Part shown: positions 1 through 9,300 of the stretch, piece by piece
Position numbering within the stretch: the stretch's first letter is position 1
How the letters are laid out: each line of letters begins with the position of its first letter
Origin: Myxococcales bacterium
GTDB taxonomy: Bacteria > Myxococcota_A > SURF-8
Reading direction: 5' to 3'
Assembly: GCA_003598065.1 (NCBI GenBank)
Contig: QZKR01000108.1
Location: forward strand, 1 to 64,000
DNA: 64,000 bases
Translations under genes and position numbers: made by a program
Notes under the pieces: generated by a model
The model's database searches: none
Seen by the model: only the letters and a program-made list of their open reading frames with translations
What the model was told of the DNA's origin: nothing

Positions 1-16
1 TATTTTATTCTGGGTG

Positions 17-208
17 TTAGCATTTCTTATTACAGCGGGCTCTGCTATTTACCAAAGAGTAGGCGTAGCCTTTGGCATAGATGCCGGGCATGACCGGCAC
101 CTGCTTGAATTCGACCTTCGGAGTGCCTGAGCAGCCGACAAGCGTCCACGCGCAACATATGGCGGCGACGACTCCCGACCACGCGAGAACCGTTCTCCAC
201 GTCCTCAT
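17..208 (-). CDS. small predicted lipoprotein (63 aa)
   Basis: A short ORF with a typical lipoprotein signal: a charged start (MRTW), a hydrophobic stretch and the lipobox LVGC, which gives a mature protein of only about 37 residues. The function is unknown and no domain is recognisable. A good ribosome-binding site (GAGAGGG) lies just upstream of the ATG. A near-consensus sigma70-type promoter sits further upstream, so despite its small size the gene is probably expressed. The mature part ends in a Cys/Lys-rich tail (RARCNKKC). It is likely a membrane-anchored periplasmic peptide or a small outer-membrane lipoprotein. Confidence 0.65.
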   Translation of the reverse strand: MRTWRTVLAWSGVVAAICCAWTLVGCSGTPKVEFKQVPVMPGIYAKGYAYSLVNSRARCNKKC

Positions 209-268
209 GTCGCCCTCTCTTTCGCGAATTATGTCAAGGATTTACGGAAACCGTTCACGACTGAGATA

Positions 269-297
269 TTTATACCGCGATCGAATAACGGTGTCAA
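269..297 (-). promoter_or_regulatory. sigma70-like promoter for the 63-aa lipoprotein
   Basis: On the minus strand there is a perfect -35 (TTGACA), a 17-base spacer and the -10 TATAAA, about 60 bases upstream of the lipoprotein ATG. This is the best-matching promoter I saw in the window. Confidence 0.7.
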
Positions 298-380
298 CAC
301 ACAGGCCGGCGGCAAAACGTATCGAGGGCCGAACGGTCGGATGGCGGCTCAGAATCTTTTTTCGAGCTTCGTGTCGCCGG

Positions 381-1505
381 CTATTCCGAGGCCGAGGGCG
401 GGCTTTCCGCCAGTTTGGCCAGCGCCATGCGGCACTGCTCCGCTTCGCGGATGCGGTTCTGCTCGGGATAGATGCAAAGCAGCGTTTCAAGCAGTTCCTT
501 CGCCACCGCTTCGTTCCACCCTTCGAGGAAAAAGGCGTTCTCCATCTCGGCGAGCGCCGCCGCGAAGAGCTGGCGCTGTTCGAGAAGCTTGGCGAAGGCG
601 ATGCGGTCCTTCCAGTTGGCGGGATCGTGCTCGCGGAAGAAATCGATCTTGGGATGCGCCAGCAGATGATCGGGCGGCGGCGTCTCGGCGTTGTAGATGA
701 ATTCGAGCGCCTCCACCTCCGACACTTCGGGGACCATCAGGTCGCCGGCGTCCCAGAGGTAATGATAGCCGTTGGCGAACATCGGTCCGCCGAGATGCCG
801 GAAGTAGGCTTCGTGGGCGCGTCGCGTCGCGCCCCGCATCGCCAGAAGCCGCGCCTGCCAGAGCGAGGCCGCGCCGAAGGTGGGCATCGACCGCTCGGCG
901 GCTTCGAACTGCGCCAGCGTCGCATCGAAGCCCTGCGCCGCGAAGGTCCTGAGCGCCTGCAGCGAAAGGGAGAATCCCCCCGCCGGATCGATTTTGAGAA
1001 TCTCGCTGTGCCAGGCCAGGTCGGAAGCGGGCGGCGTGAGGATCAGGTCCGTTTCCTCCAGGCCCACCGCGCCCTGGAACAGCTCGAGGATGCGGCGCAT
1101 CTCCGGCCAGTCGTCGCCGCCCAGGGAGTCGAGCACCTGGCGGCCGAGCCACCAGACGAGGAAGGCGCGCATGTCGTAGGAGAACGGCAGGAAGTGGCCG
1201 GTCTCGTGCATCCAGACGCCGTAAGGGACGCGGCCGTCCCCGTCGCGCCAGGGAATGTAGAAGCAGTAGTAGTCGCCGTCGCGGTCCTCGCCGAAGGGCA
1301 CGAGTCCCGGCATCATGAACGGCGGCCGCCGCTCCTCCGAGAGAACTTCCTCCATCGGGTAGAAACCCAGAAAGCGGATGAACTCGCCCGGAAGGCTTTC
1401 GTGGAGGTCCAACAGCGCCTCCGGAGCCGGCGCTCCGAAGCGCAATTGAAACTCCTCTCGCAGCGCCTCGTCGATTTTGTGGGTCCAGAGAAAGAGTTGC
1501 GCCAT
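381..1505 (-). CDS. SUKH (SMI1/KNR4)-like protein with helical C-terminal half
   Basis: The ORF track begins 27 codons further upstream. I prefer the ATG of MAQLFLWTHK, because the extra N-terminus looks non-coding and shows no ribosome-binding site. The protein is then 374 aa with no signal peptide, so it is cytosolic. The first half carries a pattern like SMI1/KNR4 (SUKH) domains: an N-terminal acidic helix region followed by GLVPFGEDRDGDYYCFYIP. Such domains occur in immunity proteins of toxin systems and as general protein-binding modules. The C-terminal half is alpha-helical with TPR-like spacing of Ala, Leu and Trp. No toxin gene is adjacent, so an immunity role is not supported. The family call is by motif resemblance only. 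Confidence 0.5.
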   Translation of the reverse strand: MAQLFLWTHKIDEALREEFQLRFGAPAPEALLDLHESLPGEFIRFLGFYPMEEVLSEERRPPFMMPGLVPFGEDRDGDYYCFYIPWRDGDGRVPYGVWMHETGHFLPFSYDMRAFLVWWLGRQVLDSLGGDDWPEMRRILELFQGAVGLEETDLILTPPASDLAWHSEILKIDPAGGFSLSLQALRTFAAQGFDATLAQFEAAERSMPTFGAASLWQARLLAMRGATRRAHEAYFRHLGGPMFANGYHYLWDAGDLMVPEVSEVEALEFIYNAETPPPDHLLAHPKIDFFREHDPANWKDRIAFAKLLEQRQLFAAALAEMENAFFLEGWNEAVAKELLETLLCIYPEQNRIREAEQCRMALAKLAESPPSASE

Positions 1506-1637
1506 CGTATGCGAACCCCGAACAGTCGAAGAGAAAGCGTCCCACTCGGTTGCCGGATAACTGGGCGGCACTCTACCGCAAAACACAAAGGCTGTCTATC
1601 GGGAATTCTTCGCCGCTCAAAGCGGCGATCGCCGCGC

Positions 1638-1666
1638 TTGGCCGGCGCGCCGCGCCGCCGTATAAT
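1638..1666 (+). promoter_or_regulatory. promoter for the ArsR-type regulator
   Basis: A perfect -10 (TATAAT) lies 17 bases downstream of a weaker -35 (TTGGCC), about 44 bases before the ATG of the ArsR-like gene. The GC-palindromic spacer could hold an operator for autoregulation, which is speculative. Confidence 0.6.
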
Positions 1667-1709
1667 GCAGTCGCGGCCGCTGAATCGACCATCCACCAGC
1701 GAGGACCCG

Positions 1710-2102
1710 ATGCCTCCGAAGCGCCCTTTGCCCGCTCCGTCGCCGAGCTTCGCGCTCGAAGCCGATCTCTTGCGCGCCCTCGCGCATCCGTTGCGCCTGC
1801 ATCTGCTGGCGGCGCTTTCCCTGCGTCCGGCGTCGGTGTCGGAATTGTGCGCGGCGCTCGGCAAAGCCCAGGCGGCCGTTTCCCAGCAGCTTGCGCTGCT
1901 GCGCGGCCGGGGGATCGTCGCCGCCCGGCGCGAAGGGACGCGCGTCGTCTACCGCCTCGACCATCCCCTGGCCGAGGCGCTCTTGCGCGTTCTCGCCAAA
2001 AGCCGCGCGCGGCTGGCGCCGAGCGCGCCCGCCAGAACCGCCGCATCGCCCGCCGCCGCGGCGTCGTCTCCTTCCGCGGACCGGGCGGGAAGAAATCGTT
2101 GA
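1710..2102 (+). CDS. ArsR-family winged-helix transcriptional regulator
   Basis: This is a 130-aa protein starting MPPKRPLPAP behind a GAGGA ribosome-binding site. The start lies within the 673-aa ORF listed at 81, whose first part is shadow sequence. Residues about 17-90 form an ArsR winged helix: ALAHPLRLHLLAAL, then the recognition-helix stretch VSELCAALGKAQAAVSQQLALL, then the wing REGTRVVYRL. No Cys metal-binding motif (ELCVCD) is present in the sensing helix, so it probably does not sense metals through the classical site. The C-terminal tail is a low-complexity Ala/Ser/Pro stretch. The divergent SUKH-like gene and the downstream transporter are possible targets. Confidence 0.8.
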   Translation: MPPKRPLPAPSPSFALEADLLRALAHPLRLHLLAALSLRPASVSELCAALGKAQAAVSQQLALLRGRGIVAARREGTRVVYRLDHPLAEALLRVLAKSRARLAPSAPARTAASPAAAASSPSADRAGRNR

Positions 2103-2126
2103 CCCCTCTCTTCGGGCAGTTACAAT
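2099..2126 (+). promoter_or_regulatory. promoter for the NSS transporter operon
   Basis: TTGACC and TACAAT are separated by 16 bases and overlap the stop codon of the ArsR-like gene. They lie about 65 bases upstream of the transporter ATG, which has a strong AAGGAGG ribosome-binding site. Both hexamers match consensus at 5 of 6 positions. Confidence 0.55.
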
Positions 2127-2189
2127 GAGGCTCGACGCAGCACAGAGGATCGGGGACCGACATCCCGCCGCCGGCGGCAAGGAGGACGG

Positions 2190-3761
2190 ATGGCCCATGC
2201 GGAACGCGGCTTATGGAAGAGCAAGCTAGGTTTCATCCTGGCCTGCGCCGGCTCGGCGATCGGGCTGGGGAACATCGTTTTCTTCCCGGCCAACGCCTAC
2301 AAGTTCGGCGCGGGCGCGTTTTATATTCCCTACCTGGTGGCGCTGGTCTTCGTCGGCCTGCCCCTGATGATTCTCGAATTCGGCCTCGGGCACCACACGC
2401 GCCGCGCCTTCCCCCAATCGCTGCACCACGCCGCCGGGCGGCCGGGGGAATTCGTCGGCTGGTGGGCCATCCTCAACGCCAGCTTCATCACGATGTACTA
2501 CATCACGATTTTGGGCTGGGTGCTGGGGATGCTCATCGCCTCCTTCGGACCGCTGTTCGATTCGCCGTCCACCGCGCTTGCCGCCTTTCCGGCGATCGGC
2601 GAGATGGCCAACCCCGCCGGTTATTTTTTCGGCATGCTGACGTCCTGGTGGCCGGTGATTTTCGTCGTCGTCGTCTGGGCTCTCAACGTGCTGGCGGTTT
2701 CCAAGGGCACCTCGACCATCGAGCCGTTCCTCCGCTTCTCCGTACCCATGATGTGGATAATGATGCTGGCGCTCATCGTTCGCGGCGTGACGCTCGACGG
2801 CGGCGCCGAGGGCGTCCTGCTTCTGTTCACGCCGAAGCCGGAGATCTTGGCCGACGCGTCCGTCTGGAAGGGGGCCTTCTCGCAGATGTTCTTTACGCTC
2901 TCTTTGGGCTTCGGCATCATGACCGCCTACGCGTCCTATCTGCCGAAAAAGTCCGACCACGTCGCCAACTCGATGATGGTTTCCTGCATGAACTGCGCCT
3001 TCGAGTACGTGGCCGGGCTCGCCGTTTTCTCGCTTTTGTTCGTCTTCGTCATCCAGCCCAAGGCCTCGACGCTGTCGATGATGTTCTTCATCGTCCCGCA
3101 GGGCATCGCCCAGTTTCCGGCGGGCGTGAAGCTGTTCGGCGTTCTCTTCTTCGCGCTGCTCCTGATCGCCGGCCTGACGTCCTCCATTTCGCTGGTCGAG
3201 GCGCTGGTTTCGGCGATGATCGACAAGTTCCAGGTTCCACGCAAAAAGATCCTCGCCGTCTTCGCCGCCGTGGGGCTCCTGGGTTCGATCGCCTTCGCCT
3301 GGCCGAAAGTCGTCGATCCGACGCTCGATTCCAACGGCACCCTGGGCCTGTCGTTGCTGGACCTCATGGACCACTGGACTTTTTCCTACGGCCTGATGGC
3401 GGTGGGCCTCGCCGAGTGCCTGATCGTCGGCTGGTTTTTCCCGGCCCGCCGGCTGCGTGAAGAAATCAACAAAATAGCCCGCTTCAAACTCTCGCCGATC
3501 TGGGACTGGGTGATCAAGCTCGTCATGCCGATCATGCTGACCCTTATTTTAGGCTATGCCATCGCGGGCGAATTCACGGCAGGCCCCTACGGTCACGACA
3601 TGAACACCGGGTCCATCCGCAAACTGCATCTCCTCTCCCTGGCGGTCTGGCTCTCGATGACATTCGGCGGGGCGCTTCTGTTCACGCTTCTGCCGACGCG
3701 CGCCGACACCGCCAAGGAAGAACGGCAGGAAGGAGCGGCTCATGCGCATCGCTTCGATTGA
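2190..3761 (+). CDS. neurotransmitter:sodium symporter (NSS/SNF) family transporter
   Basis: A 523-aa inner-membrane protein of the LeuT fold with about 12 hydrophobic segments. Known NSS hallmarks are visible: the unwound TM1 motif GSAIGLGN (residues 21-28), GAGAFYIPYLVALVFVGLPL in TM2, and AGLTSSISLVEA in TM8, which carries the Na2-site Thr/Ser pair. The family couples sodium influx to uptake of amino acids or related small molecules. The Arg that follows GLGN in most NSS proteins (GLGNxxRFP, the extracellular gate) is replaced by Phe (GLGNIVFFP). The acidic partner region in TM10 (LDLMDHW) seems retained. The substrate cannot be predicted. The last 20 bases overlap the next gene, implying translational coupling. 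Confidence 0.9.
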   Translation: MAHAERGLWKSKLGFILACAGSAIGLGNIVFFPANAYKFGAGAFYIPYLVALVFVGLPLMILEFGLGHHTRRAFPQSLHHAAGRPGEFVGWWAILNASFITMYYITILGWVLGMLIASFGPLFDSPSTALAAFPAIGEMANPAGYFFGMLTSWWPVIFVVVVWALNVLAVSKGTSTIEPFLRFSVPMMWIMMLALIVRGVTLDGGAEGVLLLFTPKPEILADASVWKGAFSQMFFTLSLGFGIMTAYASYLPKKSDHVANSMMVSCMNCAFEYVAGLAVFSLLFVFVIQPKASTLSMMFFIVPQGIAQFPAGVKLFGVLFFALLLIAGLTSSISLVEALVSAMIDKFQVPRKKILAVFAAVGLLGSIAFAWPKVVDPTLDSNGTLGLSLLDLMDHWTFSYGLMAVGLAECLIVGWFFPARRLREEINKIARFKLSPIWDWVIKLVMPIMLTLILGYAIAGEFTAGPYGHDMNTGSIRKLHLLSLAVWLSMTFGGALLFTLLPTRADTAKEERQEGAAHAHRFD

Positions 3762-4227
3762 GTTCGCCTTCGCGTTCGTCGCGCTGGCCGCCGCGCTGCT
3801 CGCGAGCGGCCCGGTCGCGGCCGAGGGCCCGGCCTTGAAGATCGATAAGCACATTCCCGGCGGCAGCGCCAGCACGCTGACGATCGACGCCGGCGACCGC
3901 GCCCTCGTCAACGGCACGATCGCCGTCACCTACCGGCCGGGCAGTCTCGTCGAGCGGACGCGCCTGCTGCCCATGCGCGCGCTCGCCGCCGGCGGAAGCG
4001 AATCGCTTTCCTTCACGCCCGAGGAGCCGGGGATCGTCCGGCTGCGCTACGCCGCCGAATACGCCGACGCCCGGCCGAACGAGAAGCCCGCCGAAACGCA
4101 GACCCTCATCGGCGTGACCTTCGCCGAAACGCCGGTTCTGGGGGTGCTCGTCATGTTCCTCGCGGCGACGATTCTTTTCGGCGGCTGCGTCTTCGCCTTC
4201 CGCCTGCTGACGACGGCGGAGGAATGA
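3742..4227 (+). CDS. small secreted/membrane protein coupled to the NSS transporter
   Basis: A 161-aa protein of unknown function. It has an N-terminal signal peptide ending near GPVAAEG, a periplasmic beta-rich domain of about 100 residues, and one C-terminal transmembrane helix (VLGVLVMFLAATILFGGCVF) with a short cytoplasmic tail. It overlaps the transporter gene and has its own GGAG ribosome-binding site inside the transporter reading frame. The tight coupling suggests an accessory subunit or a periplasmic partner of the symporter. That is inference; I do not recognise a family. Confidence 0.7.
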   Translation: MRIASIEFAFAFVALAAALLASGPVAAEGPALKIDKHIPGGSASTLTIDAGDRALVNGTIAVTYRPGSLVERTRLLPMRALAAGGSESLSFTPEEPGIVRLRYAAEYADARPNEKPAETQTLIGVTFAETPVLGVLVMFLAATILFGGCVFAFRLLTTAEE

Positions 4228-4254
4228 CCCGCTTCGGAGGATATTTTCCGTCGT

Positions 4255-4770
4255 TCAGCGCAAAAGGAAGATATCGCCGCGCCGCGGCGCCAGGCGCTGG
4301 TCGAGGCGGTAGAGACAGCTCACGACGAAGGGACCGATGATCCCCGTAGCCGCCGCCGCCCACAAGGCGAGGGCGAACGCCTCGGAACTGGGCATGAGCC
4401 GGCCGGGCAAGGCGATGCGCAACGACGTGTAGAGCAGAAGCTGCAGACCCAGTTCGCAGACGACCAGGAAAACGCCGATCAGCACGGGATGGACGAGATT
4501 CAGGATTTTCATCGTCGCCCGCACGCCGAGGTAAAGCGCCGTCGCCAGCAGGCCGAAAATCGCCAGATTGGGCGCGTGGTACGCGGCGAAAAGAACGGCC
4601 AGGGCGAGCGACAGCGCCAGGCCGGCGAGCGGCTGGCGCGTGCGCGCGACGTAGAAAACGAAGACGGCCAGCAGATCGGGCCTGAAGGAGTCGAATCCGG
4701 CCAGGTAGAAGACGGTCGAGGCGAAGGTGAAGACGAGAAAAGCCGCGGCGAGGACCGCCAGGTGCCTCAT
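4255..4770 (-). CDS. mreD: rod shape-determining protein MreD
   Basis: The protein is 171 aa, almost entirely hydrophobic, with about 5-6 predicted membrane helices (MRHLAVLAAAFLVFTFASTV...). MreD is an inner-membrane component of the elongasome that connects MreC with the cell-wall synthesis machinery. Sequence conservation in this family is low, so the call rests on size, hydrophobicity and its place right behind mreC. Its ATG overlaps the mreC stop by four bases (ATGA). The ORF listed to 5424 in the track is this gene with a spurious upstream extension. Confidence 0.85.
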   Translation of the reverse strand: MRHLAVLAAAFLVFTFASTVFYLAGFDSFRPDLLAVFVFYVARTRQPLAGLALSLALAVLFAAYHAPNLAIFGLLATALYLGVRATMKILNLVHPVLIGVFLVVCELGLQLLLYTSLRIALPGRLMPSSEAFALALWAAAATGIIGPFVVSCLYRLDQRLAPRRGDIFLLR

Positions 4771-5654
4771 GGCGCGCCTCCGCCGGCTCCGCCGGGCGCG
4801 ATCACCAGCACTTCGCGCAGCGACGCGAAATCGACGGCCGGCGCGACGCGCGCTTCCTGAAAGATCCCGTAATCGCCCTTGGAGACCTGCGTCACCCGCC
4901 CCAGCGTCAGTCCCGGCGGGAACATCTGGTCCAGGCCGCTGGTCACCACGACGTCGCCTTCCTTCACCTCCTCGGTGCGCAAGGAAAAGGCGAACTGGCA
5001 GGCGAGATCGTAGCGGGCGTTCGTTCCCTGGATGATGCCCTGCGCGCCCGTGCGCCGCACGACGGCGTCGATCGAGCTGTTGGGATCGATCATCAGCATC
5101 ACCTTCGAGGTCCAGCCGTAGGTTTCGACGATGCGGCCGATGACGCCGGCGTCGCTCACCACCGGCAGGCCGGACCGTGCGCCGTCGTCCGCGCCGAGGT
5201 TGATCGTCACCTGATGAAACTGGCCCAGAATGTCGGTGGCCACGATGCGCGCCGGCAGATAGCGGTTGGGAACGCGCGTCTTGAATTCCAGAAGCCGCCG
5301 CAGCCGGGCGTTCTCTTCCTCCAGCGGCACGAGTTCGGCGAGCTTCTGCGCCAGCAGACTGTTGATGGTGCGCAGGTCGTCGGCCTCTTCGTGAGCGTCG
5401 ATGAGCGCCACGTAGCTTGTCCAAAGCGAAGTCGCGCCGTCGAAGACGTAGACGGTCGCCTTCTGGAAGGGACTCGCGGCCCAGGCGATCAGCCGGCCGA
5501 CGGGACCGGTGGGCCCTGTCGGCGCGTACAGCGAGGCGACGCAGACCGTCGCCACGGCGACGGCGAGGAAGCTGATGACGTGTTTGCGGAAAAAAGCGAT
5601 CACTCGGCGCTCGCGGTTCCCGCCGCCCAGGCGCCCTTGCGCGGCGGCTAGCAT
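4767..5654 (-). CDS. mreC: rod shape-determining protein MreC
   Basis: This bitopic inner-membrane protein has a large periplasmic domain that organises the elongation machinery. I chose MLAAAQGRLG (295 aa) over the 325-aa ORF. A GTG before IAFFRKHVIS is another possible start. After one membrane helix (HVISFLAVAVATVCVASLY) there is a coiled coil containing LVPLEEENARLRRLLEF. The typical MreC beta-domain follows: YLPARIVATDI, INLGADDGARSGLPVVSDAGVIGRI and VVTSGLDQMFPPGLTLGRV. These motifs are characteristic of the family. The gene lies between mreB and mreD on the same strand. Confidence 0.93.
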   Translation of the reverse strand: MLAAAQGRLGGGNRERRVIAFFRKHVISFLAVAVATVCVASLYAPTGPTGPVGRLIAWAASPFQKATVYVFDGATSLWTSYVALIDAHEEADDLRTINSLLAQKLAELVPLEEENARLRRLLEFKTRVPNRYLPARIVATDILGQFHQVTINLGADDGARSGLPVVSDAGVIGRIVETYGWTSKVMLMIDPNSSIDAVVRRTGAQGIIQGTNARYDLACQFAFSLRTEEVKEGDVVVTSGLDQMFPPGLTLGRVTQVSKGDYGIFQEARVAPAVDFASLREVLVIAPGGAGGGAP

Positions 5655-5763
5655 CGGAGCACGGGGAACCGCGCTCCGCAATCGGGTTGAAAGACGCGCA
5701 ACGGGGGTCGGCCGCGCGGCGATCCGAAATCGCGGATGCGACAACCGTCGCGACGACGACAGG

Positions 5764-6819
<1,056 letters not shown>

Positions 6820-6868
6820 TTAATCTTCCGCCTGTGCGACTGCGCACCGGGGGCGTCGTTTGGTCCCA

Positions 6869-6897
6869 TTTCTAGCAGAAGAATTCCCGCGATGCAA
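6869..6897 (-). promoter_or_regulatory. possible promoter for mreBCD
   Basis: On the minus strand TTGCAT is followed after 17 bases by TAGAAA, preceded by TGC as in an extended -10 element. It lies about 70 bases upstream of the mreB ATG. The -35 match is weak. Confidence 0.4.
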
Positions 6898-6963
6898 GCG
6901 GGAAAAGCGTCGCGAAAAATGAAAATTCCTGGTTTTTAAGCCGAGTTAGCCCGAACCGCCGGC

Positions 6964-6993
6964 TTGACGCGCCGCGCGCCGGTCTGATAAGAT
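6964..6993 (+). promoter_or_regulatory. promoter for the 7.0-12.5 kb operon
   Basis: TTGACG, an 18-base spacer and TAAGAT lie about 55 bases upstream of the first gene. That gene also has a strong AAGGAGAG ribosome-binding site. The promoter is divergent from mreB. Confidence 0.55.
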
Positions 6994-7048
6994 CGGTCGC
7001 TATCCAAAAGGCATACGACCGCTTTCTTCTTTCACAAAGGAGAGATCC

Positions 7049-7870
7049 ATGCCGCGCTTGACGTTTTTCCTGATAATCCTGGCTGGCGCCCTTGCGGCTC
7101 TCCCGGCCCTGGCTCAGGAGCCGCCGTCCGCCGCGCCGCAAGCCGAACCTCAGGCCGCGCCGCCGCCGGCGCCGGCGGCGGCCGATCCCGCCGCGCTGTT
7201 CGCCGAATCCGATCGGGCGTGGGAGACGCGCCATATCGCCGGCGACACCGAAAAATCGATCCGGCTCGCGGAAGAGGCGCTGGCCAAGGGCGGCGACGAA
7301 TTCGAGTCCAAGTGGCGCGTGGCGCGCGGCTGCTTCTGGGTGGCGGAGCAGAGCCCGAAGGACGACGTGAAGATCGCCTACGGCGAAAAAGGCTGGAAGG
7401 CCGGCGAACGGGCCGCCGAATTGAAGCCGGCCCGCGTCGAGGGCTGGTTCTGGGGCGTGGTGGCGCTCGGGCAGTATTCCACCGGCGTCGGCATCGGCAA
7501 GGCGTTCTTCAAAGGCCTGGGCGGCAAATTCGAAAAGATGAACGGCAAAGCCATCGCCATCGACCCGAGATACTCCGACGGCGGGCCGACGCGCTCCCTG
7601 GGCCGTTACTGGTACAAAGTGCCGGCGATCAAGCGCGATCTGGAGGAATCGGAAAAGCTCTTGAAGCAATCGCTCGCCGTCGCGCCGAAGAAGCTGCGCA
7701 CCCACTTCTATCTGGCCGAAACCTATCTGGCCGACGACCAGAAAGACAAGGCCAAGGCGGAAATCGACCTTTGCCTGTCGCTGGATCCGAAGGACGAGGA
7801 GTATCCCGACGGGATCGTCTTCAAGAAGGAATGCGAGAAGCTCAAAAAGGAGGCGTTCGGCCAGCAGTAA
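7049..7870 (+). CDS. TatT-like periplasmic TPR-type protein
   Basis: The protein is 273 aa, with a cleavable signal peptide (LAALPALAQE) and a Pro/Ala-rich linker to about residue 50. The rest is helical with TPR-like pairs: GERAAELKPARVEGWFWGVV, LLKQSLAVAPKKLRTHFYLA and KAKAEIDLCLSLDP. Its arrangement resembles the TatT family, periplasmic helical-repeat proteins linked with TRAP transporters, including the segment on conversion of 'individuals' (IAIDPRYSDGGPTRSLGRYW). No TRAP transporter genes are in the window, so a ligand-binding or scaffold role is all that can be said. It is first in a run of five closely spaced plus-strand genes. Confidence 0.7.
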   Translation: MPRLTFFLIILAGALAALPALAQEPPSAAPQAEPQAAPPPAPAAADPAALFAESDRAWETRHIAGDTEKSIRLAEEALAKGGDEFESKWRVARGCFWVAEQSPKDDVKIAYGEKGWKAGERAAELKPARVEGWFWGVVALGQYSTGVGIGKAFFKGLGGKFEKMNGKAIAIDPRYSDGGPTRSLGRYWYKVPAIKRDLEESEKLLKQSLAVAPKKLRTHFYLAETYLADDQKDKAKAEIDLCLSLDPKDEEYPDGIVFKKECEKLKKEAFGQQ

Positions 7871-7873
7871 CCC

Positions 7874-8605
7874 ATGCGCACGGCGATCATCTCCGATATT
7901 CATGCGAACTACGAAGCGCTGAGCGCCGTCCTGGAGATCGTGGAGCGGCTGAAGACGGACCGGTGCGTCTGCCTGGGCGACCTCGTCGGCTACGGCGCCA
8001 GCCCGAACGAATCGGTGCAGGCGGTGCGGGAGCGGGCCGAGTTTTCGATTTTGGGCAACCACGATGCGGCCATCGTCGGCCGGATGAGCCTCGACTTCTA
8101 TTACGACACGGCGCGCGAAGCGCTGGAGTGGACGGCGCAGAGCCTGACCCCGGAGAACGACGCCTATCTGCGCTCCCTGCCCTATGTGCGCGAGGAACGG
8201 GACATCTGCTGGGTGCACGGCGAACCGGAGCGGCCGGAGGCGTTCAATTACGTCTACACCCTGCCGCAGGCGCGCCGCCTCGCCGGCGCTTACGAGCGTC
8301 TCAAGCCGGTGACCTTCGTCGGCCATTCGCATCTGCGCCGCGTGTTCGTCGTCGAACCCAACGGCGCGCTGGAGTTGCCGACGGATAATCTCACGTTGAA
8401 TGCGGAGCGGAAATACGTGGTCGCCGTGGGGTCGGTGGGACAGCCCCGCGACAACGATCCGCGCGCGGCCTTCGCGATTTTCGACGAGCAGACGCGCCGC
8501 GTGGAGTTCTACCGCGTCGATTACGACGTCGATCGGGCGGCGGAGAAGATTCTGAAGGCCGGGCTGCCGCAGTTCTTCGCCCACCGCCTTTACAGCGGGG
8601 CCTAG
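7874..8605 (+). CDS. calcineurin-like metallophosphoesterase
   Basis: A 243-aa cytosolic protein with all metal-binding blocks of the superfamily: DIHAN (residues 8-12), GDLVGYG, GNHD, VHGEPE and GHSHLRR. Two metal ions are expected in the active site. The short form and the motif GDLVGYGASPNE are typical of the YfcE/MJ0936-like group, which hydrolyses phosphodiesters or diadenosine polyphosphates. The true substrate is unknown. The gene starts three bases after the previous stop and its stop codon overlaps the lipB start by one base. Confidence 0.9.
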   Translation: MRTAIISDIHANYEALSAVLEIVERLKTDRCVCLGDLVGYGASPNESVQAVRERAEFSILGNHDAAIVGRMSLDFYYDTAREALEWTAQSLTPENDAYLRSLPYVREERDICWVHGEPERPEAFNYVYTLPQARRLAGAYERLKPVTFVGHSHLRRVFVVEPNGALELPTDNLTLNAERKYVVAVGSVGQPRDNDPRAAFAIFDEQTRRVEFYRVDYDVDRAAEKILKAGLPQFFAHRLYSGA

Positions 8606-9300
8606 TGCGAACGACGATCGGCTGGCGGTTTCTGGGAGAGGCGCCCTATCGGCCCGCGTGGGACTTGCAGCGCGCGCTGGCGCGGGCCGTGGAGCAAGAC
8701 GAAACGACGGCGGGCTTTCTGGTTCTGCTGACGCACCCGCCGACGTTCACCACCGGCCGGCGCGACTCGGGCCGCTTTTTCAACGCCGACCGGGAAACGC
8801 TTGAAAAAATGGGCTTCGCCGTCGTCGCTACGGATCGCGGCGGATTCGTGACCTATCACGGTCCCGGGCAGCTGGTCGGCTATCCGATTCTGGCCCTGTC
8901 GCGGCTGGGCGTGGCCGGCGTGGCGGATTACGTCGATCGGCTGCAGCGGCTGATGATCGGCGTCTGCGCCTCCTACGGCGTGACGGCTCAAGCGCGAGAG
9001 GAGTTCCCCGGCGTCTGGGCGGGCGAGGATAAAATCGGCGCGATCGGGATTCGCATCGCGCACGGCGTGGCCACGCACGGCTTCGCGCTCAACGTCGCGC
9101 CGCGCCTGGAGGATTATCGCTTCATCACCGCCTGCGGGCTTTCCGGGCGCGGCGTAACTTCGCTGGCCCGGCTCGGCGTCGAAACGACCGTCGAGGAAGC
9201 GGCCCGGCGCGTCGTATCGCAGGCGGAAACGGTTTTCGACGCGGCGTTTGTCGAGCGCGACCTGCGCGCCGCCGCCGCGCCGCATGTGGAGGCGCCATGA
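8605..9300 (+). CDS. lipB: octanoyltransferase LipB
   Basis: LipB transfers octanoate from acyl carrier protein to the lipoyl domains of 2-oxoacid dehydrogenases and GcvH, the first step of endogenous lipoate synthesis. The 231-aa sequence shows RGGFVTYHGPGQLVGYP, DKIGAIGIRI with the catalytic Lys (K143) and THGFALNV. The acyl-accepting Cys is in ITACGLSG (C177). The start is GTG and overlaps the TAG of the preceding gene. The stop overlaps the next ATG (ATGA). No lipA or dehydrogenase gene is nearby, so its position among envelope genes is not explained by pathway. Confidence 0.95.
   Translation: MRTTIGWRFLGEAPYRPAWDLQRALARAVEQDETTAGFLVLLTHPPTFTTGRRDSGRFFNADRETLEKMGFAVVATDRGGFVTYHGPGQLVGYPILALSRLGVAGVADYVDRLQRLMIGVCASYGVTAQAREEFPGVWAGEDKIGAIGIRIAHGVATHGFALNVAPRLEDYRFITACGLSGRGVTSLARLGVETTVEEAARRVVSQAETVFDAAFVERDLRAAAAPHVEAP

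Noticed and set aside
381-1505. Toxin-immunity pair based on the SUKH-like fold
   Set aside because: No polymorphic toxin, secretion marker or other immunity gene is adjacent.
81-1700. Long N-terminal part of the 673-aa ORF before the ArsR domain
   Set aside because: It runs antisense to the SUKH-like gene and is Arg-rich shadow sequence; a promoter and ribosome-binding site lie just before MPPKRPL.
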